34,304 nucleotides of DNA, taken from contig CALANA010000063.1 of NCBI GenBank assembly GCA_937925925.1, positions 1 to 34,304 on the forward strand. The letters are read 5' to 3'. Position 1 is the first letter of the stretch, and each line of letters opens with the position of its first letter. The notes under the pieces are model-generated. The model had not been told where the DNA came from, did no database searches, and saw only the letters and a program-made list of their open reading frames with translations. The stretch comes from an uncultured Chloroflexales bacterium (lineage in GTDB: Bacteria > Chloroflexota > Chloroflexia > Chloroflexales > Chloroflexaceae). Position numbers and translations under genes: made by a program. Positions 31,056 through 34,304 of the stretch are shown in pieces.

Positions 31056-31514
31056 TTAATTATATGATGGACAGACAATAACATGCTCATACGATTGGGC
31101 CTGCACCGAGAGCGCCCCCAGTTGCCACATCATCCCTACCGTGTCATAGTTCACCCACCCTCTGGTTATTTTGCCGTCCACCAGGTGATACATACTCATA
31201 CCCGTAAACATCATCGTTTGCTGCGAGGCGGACAACCCATGGTATTCTCCTAGATGTGTGCCGCGGACTGTCCAACGCAATGCAATTTTGGTGTCAGATT
31301 CAATCACATCATGAATCGTAATGCGGAGATCCGGAAATGCAGATTGCATTGCCATGAGCCATTTTTTATAGGAGGCCAGGTCGTGGATTTCGGGATAGTT
31401 GGGGTCGTGGTGAATATAATCAGGGGCAAACAGTTCAGGGATTAACCCAGGATTACCTGTGTTCCAGAGTTCCTCAATTTTTTGCCGGATCGTAGTCATT
31501 ACTGCTTTCATCAT
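31056..31514 (-). CDS. SnoaL-like (NTF2-fold) protein 2
   Basis: A 152-aa protein like its neighbour: EELWNTGNPGLIPELFAPDY, IHHDPNYPEIHDL, KIALRWTVRGTHLGEYHG, MMFTGMSMYHLVDGKITRGW and VNYDTVGMMWQLG. AAAGGAG lies 7 nt before the first ATG (31514); a second ATG follows at once. The two SnoaL genes probably arose by duplication. They are 193 bp apart, with a decayed relative of the 28907 palindrome between them. Substrate unknown. Confidence 0.85.
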   Translation of the reverse strand: MMKAVMTTIRQKIEELWNTGNPGLIPELFAPDYIHHDPNYPEIHDLASYKKWLMAMQSAFPDLRITIHDVIESDTKIALRWTVRGTHLGEYHGLSASQQTMMFTGMSMYHLVDGKITRGWVNYDTVGMMWQLGALSVQAQSYEHVIVCPSYN

Positions 31515-31604
31515 CGAAATACTCCTTTGTTTGTTATCTATGTTCGCTCATAGAATACGCTCAAATCGTGTCAACTGTGTGCTACCTTGCGTGAATTGGA
31601 TACA

Positions 31605-31825
31605 GCAATCCTCATACCACAACGAGACATCGTCTCGGTGGGGTGTGAAGGCCGCAGGCCCCCTGCACGTGTTCCCTCAAGAGATTTCAACGGCGGGGCG
31701 TTGCATGGCACCCTCGAAATTTCTATCCAGGCGAAGTTTCGTTGTCGTACTATCATGAGCTGTGAATACCGGATTCCAGACTTGAGCCTGGATTCCAGGT
31801 TTACGATGACAATAGGATTGCTATG
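31605..31825. repeat. Nested repeat: AGCAATCCT ends around an M3 copy and a REP core
   Basis: AGCAATCCT (31608-31616) and AGGATTGCT (about 31813-31821) are inverted ends of the family also seen at 9880-10050 and 23631-23800. Inside are a decayed M3 copy (ACAACGAGAC near 31622, GTTTCGTTGTCGTA near 31737-31750) and a REP-like core (CCAGACTTGAGCCTGGATTC). This suggests stacked insertions. Confidence 0.55.
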
Positions 31826-31910
31826 CTTTAGATATACCTTTTTTTGTATCAAATGTCATCGTTCAGGTGATGAACTTTGCTCCACAAAATGTGGGTTTGT
31901 GTCGCTATCT

Positions 31911-31955
31911 GATGTACAACATTTGTTGCTGATTTAGCAACAAATGTTGTACATC
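31911..31955. repeat. Perfect 20-bp inverted repeat with 5-nt loop
   Basis: The arms 31911-31930 and 31936-31955 are exactly complementary. The core TGTACAACATTTGTTGCT is unlike the GC-rich repeats around it. It could be a transcript end, a protein-binding palindrome or a relic of a mobile element. No T-run follows on either strand. It lies in a 1.1-kb gap without genes (31515-32629). Confidence 0.8.
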
Positions 31956-32072
31956 GAGCAACTTCTACGTCTTTTGCGCCTGCGACAGCGTGGAAGAGAC
32001 CCAAACAACACCGAACGTAGCGAGCGTACCACACTGTCTCCTTTAGTCGATGAGCGTTCGCAGTGAACGGCG

Positions 32073-32432
32073 AAGTCCCCCCTTGAGGCGGGCAGGCCCG
32101 GCTCAAGCCGGGACTCTGGGTGGGCGCGGGGTGTCCCGCTTTGGCCCGGCTCAAGCCGGGACGCCGGGTGGGCGCTGAGTGTCCCGTCCACAGGCGGACA
32201 GGCCCGGCGGCTCATTGGATTTCTAATGATAGTTCTGAGGAGTCCCGTCTACAGGCGGACAGGCCCGGCAATCGAGCTTTTTCCCATTCACGCTTGATGC
32301 ACGTCCCGTCTACAGGCGGACAGGCCCGGCTCAAGCCGGGACTCTGGGTGGCATGGCGGTGTCTCGCTCTGGCCCGGCTCAAGCCGGGACGCCGGGTAGT
32401 ATGGCGGAGTCTCGCCTTGAGGCGGACGGACT
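32073..32432. repeat. Array of REP-like cores
   Basis: At least four CCCGGCTCAAGCCGGGAC palindromes (about 32097, 32145, 32327 and 32372) alternate with three copies of CCCGTCTACAGGCGGACAGG or a close variant (about 32183, 32243 and 32304). They are separated by short TCTGGGTGG or GCCGGGTGG linkers. No coding capacity. Related cores occur at 9.9, 18.7, 19.4 and 23.7 kb. Confidence 0.85.
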
Positions 32433-32534
32433 GGCAGGTGTAACGACGAGTCGCCCATAGCACCGCGTCTGTCCTGACCTCAAGAAGGTGCAGTGGTACA
32501 TGTAATCTCCATTCGTATTCTCCTGACTGCCCGG

Positions 32535-32562
32535 TTGCTCCCTGTCTGGAATAGGGTATACT
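32535..32562 (+). promoter_or_regulatory. Predicted promoter of the 32630 gene
   Basis: TTGCTC (32535-32540), a 16-bp spacer and TATACT (32557-32562), 67 bp before the ATG at 32630. Spacing is acceptable and the -35 is weak. Confidence 0.45.
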
Positions 32563-32629
32563 GACAGAAACGAGAATGATCAACTGATCGCTAATGGCCC
32601 TGTACCCTACAGATTGGAGAGAGGACGCG

Positions 32630-33985
32630 ATGAATGATCCACGATATGAACCGTATAGCACACCATCGGACATGTCTGACCCACAGCAGCGCAAAACCTT
32701 GCTATGGATAGTGCTGGGCGTCGGTGGCCTGATAGGGGTGATGATCTGCTCCCTGAGCGCATTGCTGGCCTTTGTGTTGCTCAATACCTCCCCCCGTATG
32801 CCAGCGTTCCTTCAACCTGAACCTGACTTGCCACCACCACCTGAAGCACCGCGTGCCGCTGATGCTGCACCGACCATTGGTCTGGTACTGATTGAGGAGG
32901 ATTTTGCGCAGGCAACCAATCGCTGGGATCAATCCTTAAGCCGGGTGGTTGATGGTGCCTACGAACTGCGGGTAGATATTCCTAACTATGATCGTTATGG
33001 CCTGTTTCTCAGCGATGGAGCGGTTGCCAATTTTGATATGGCGGTCGATGTGCAGCAGGTCGCGGGCGACTTGACCGCCGAGTATGGAATTCGCTTCCGC
33101 CAGAGTGGGCCAGGTAATTACCTGATGTTCTCCATCAGCGGCTCAGGCTATTATCGCCTGGTGCGGGTGAGCGCCAATACCTACCAGTCGATTGTCCCCT
33201 GGACGTTTGACCAGCGTATCGCAACTGGATCCGCAGCGGTCAACCGGCTGCGCGTGATTGCCCGTGGCGCAAATATTACTGCTTTTCTCAACGATGTCCA
33301 GGTGATTACTACGACTGACGACATTGCCACCAGTGGTCAGTTGACAGTAGGAGTCACCACCTTTGATCAGGGTGGCCTGGTGGTGCGCTTCGACAACATT
33401 GCGGGCCAGGCCGAGGGACAGAGTTTACAGGAGGACTTTAGTAACGCCGAAACAACGCGCTGGAGCATTGGGGGTGCAACCATTCGTGATGGTGCCTATG
33501 AACTATTTGCCGGTGGCGGTATTCAATCCTGGCAGCAGCCATTGCCGGTCGGATCTTCACGTGTCAACGATTTCGTCCTCGAAGTTGAGGCCGAATTAAT
33601 GAGCGGCGCTGATGAGAACATTGCGTATGGGGTGATGTTTGGTGATGGTGGTTCGTTCGATTTCTATAGCCTGTTCATTTTTCCGGATGGCAGCATGACG
33701 TTGCTCCTTTCCGATGGCGAAGGCGGGTTGCTGCCACTCATCCCACGTATGGAAGTTCCAGCTATCAAGTCTGGTCGTAATCAGATTAACACTATTCGGG
33801 TTGAAGTACGCTCAAATGTTATTCGTCTTACGATCAATGATACGCCCCTGCCCGACATTGAAAGCCTGTTTCCGATTGAGGGCGAAGTGGGCATGATTGT
33901 GAGCAGTGGGCGTACCGGTAGCGTCCAGGCTCGTTTTCATCGCTTTCATTTGCGAGAGTTGCCAAAAGGTGGACAGCAGGTGTAG
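32630..33985 (+). CDS. Membrane-anchored protein with two lectin-like (LamG/DUF1080-type) domains
   Basis: A 451-aa protein. A short cytoplasmic N-terminus is followed by one membrane helix (about 24-51, LLWIVLGVGGLIGVMICSLS and on), a Pro-rich linker (PEPDLPPPPEAPR) and two repeats of a concanavalin-A-like jelly-roll domain. The repeats start IEEDFAQATNRWDQS and LQEDFSNAETTRWSIG and both contain DGAYEL, so they arose by duplication. They end in the typical strands NRLRVIARGANITAFLNDVQ and NTIRVEVRSNVIRLTINDTP. The domains face outward and may bind sugars or surface polymers; no catalytic motif is seen. The start at 32630 has AGAGAGG 5 nt upstream; the frame is open 12 codons further. Common in Chloroflexi; role unknown. 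Confidence 0.8.
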   Translation: MNDPRYEPYSTPSDMSDPQQRKTLLWIVLGVGGLIGVMICSLSALLAFVLLNTSPRMPAFLQPEPDLPPPPEAPRAADAAPTIGLVLIEEDFAQATNRWDQSLSRVVDGAYELRVDIPNYDRYGLFLSDGAVANFDMAVDVQQVAGDLTAEYGIRFRQSGPGNYLMFSISGSGYYRLVRVSANTYQSIVPWTFDQRIATGSAAVNRLRVIARGANITAFLNDVQVITTTDDIATSGQLTVGVTTFDQGGLVVRFDNIAGQAEGQSLQEDFSNAETTRWSIGGATIRDGAYELFAGGGIQSWQQPLPVGSSRVNDFVLEVEAELMSGADENIAYGVMFGDGGSFDFYSLFIFPDGSMTLLLSDGEGGLLPLIPRMEVPAIKSGRNQINTIRVEVRSNVIRLTINDTPLPDIESLFPIEGEVGMIVSSGRTGSVQARFHRFHLRELPKGGQQV

Positions 33986-34013
33986 TCCGATATGCTCATA
34001 CAAGCGGTCAGAG

Positions 34014-34205
34014 CGCTTGAACGCTTGAACGCTTGAACGCTCGAACGCTCGAACGCTTGAACGCTCGAACGCTCGAACGCTTCACCGCTTCACCGCTTCA
34101 CCGCTCCACCGCTCCACCGCTTCACCGCTTCACCGCTTCACCGCTTCACCGCTTCACCGCTTCACCGCTTCACCGCTTCACCGCTTCACCGCTCCACCGC
34201 TTCAC
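34014..34205. repeat. 24-unit octamer tandem array
   Basis: Eight units of CGCTTGAA or CGCTCGAA (34014-34077) followed without a break by sixteen units of CGCTTCAC or CGCTCCAC (34078-34205). The 8-bp period is exact throughout, and only the T/C at position 5 and the last three bases vary. It lies between the end of the lectin-like gene and the stop codon of a leftward gene. An open frame across it is a by-product of the repeat. Confidence 0.95.
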
Positions 34206-34212
34206 CGCTTCT

Positions 34213-34304
34213 TTACACCACCTCAACCCGATGCTCGCCCAGGATTTCCTGGAGTTGCGCTATCAAGACGGTTGAGAGTTGCACGCGATAGCGCGGACGC
34301 AAAA
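34213..34304 (-). CDS. 3' end of an unidentified leftward gene (partial)
   Basis: The reverse strand encodes the last 29 or so residues of a protein: LRPRYRVQLSTVLIAQLQEI followed by LGEHRVEVV and a TAA stop at 34215-34213. The rest lies beyond the window. I do not recognise the family. Codon use looks like the neighbours and the frame is open to the edge, so a real gene is likely. Confidence 0.5.
   Translation of the reverse strand, partial: LRPRYRVQLSTVLIAQLQEILGEHRVEVV

Overview
The window looks like chromosome from a filamentous anoxygenic phototroph-type Chloroflexi (Chloroflexus or a close relative). This rests on the look of the proteins, the moderately high GC, the single dispersed tRNA genes with encoded CCA, the Rpn-type nuclease remnant, the Gly-Asp-rich caspase protein and the abundance of short palindromic repeats. 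No rRNA or other taxonomic marker is present, so the assignment is an inference.

Layout. 1-1097: a GC-rich inverted-repeat element, then a leftward tRNA-Glu/tRNA-Asp pair with promoter and terminator. 1098-6918: a leftward group of trpD, an APH/choline-kinase-like phosphotransferase, a very large TPM-domain membrane protein and a small unknown protein. 7236-11706: a rightward phosphonate/phosphite ABC transporter, phnD-phnC-phnE-phnE, with unusually long repeat-filled gaps. 11887-13965: an FMN-type split-barrel protein, a zinc-ribbon methyltransferase and a ferredoxin/double-CDGSH iron-sulfur protein. 14214-16880: an accessory patch with a mobile repeat, a broken C5 DNA methyltransferase, a caspase-like protease with a Gly-Asp repeat region, and tRNA-Arg(TCT). 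17413-18606: an MFS transporter. 18632-19585: a 1-kb block of nested repeats. 19628-25645: biotin genes, with bioF, bioA and bioD leftward, bioY rightward and bioB leftward. 25777-28405: a promoter/operator region, a vWA-like protein and a divergent adenylosuccinate-synthetase paralogue. 29301-31514: a lone SufB/SufD-core protein and two SnoaL-like proteins. 32630-33985: a membrane-anchored protein with two lectin-like domains. 34014-34205: an octamer array, followed by the 3' end of an unidentified gene.

The most informative result is a set of small non-autonomous mobile repeats whose ends and target duplications can be read directly. Family M1 has 12-bp termini near GTAnnTGTTCAC and 8-bp target duplications. 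One copy split the hairpin after phnD, and another replaced the last four codons of the PurA-like gene. Family M2 has termini GTAACCGTTCAGG and 8-9-bp duplications. One copy sits in frame as 54 codons at the front of the TPM-domain gene, upstream of its signal-peptide core. These insertions suggest recent or continuing activity of unseen transposases.

Two gene sets could belong to poorly described systems: (i) the caspase-like protein at 14790-16541, whose ribosome-binding site lies in the remains of a C5 methyltransferase gene; and (ii) the vWA-like protein plus PurA paralogue at 25961-28405, behind a consensus promoter overlaid by two identical-type palindromes and a leader with alternative hairpins. 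Function for both is inference only.
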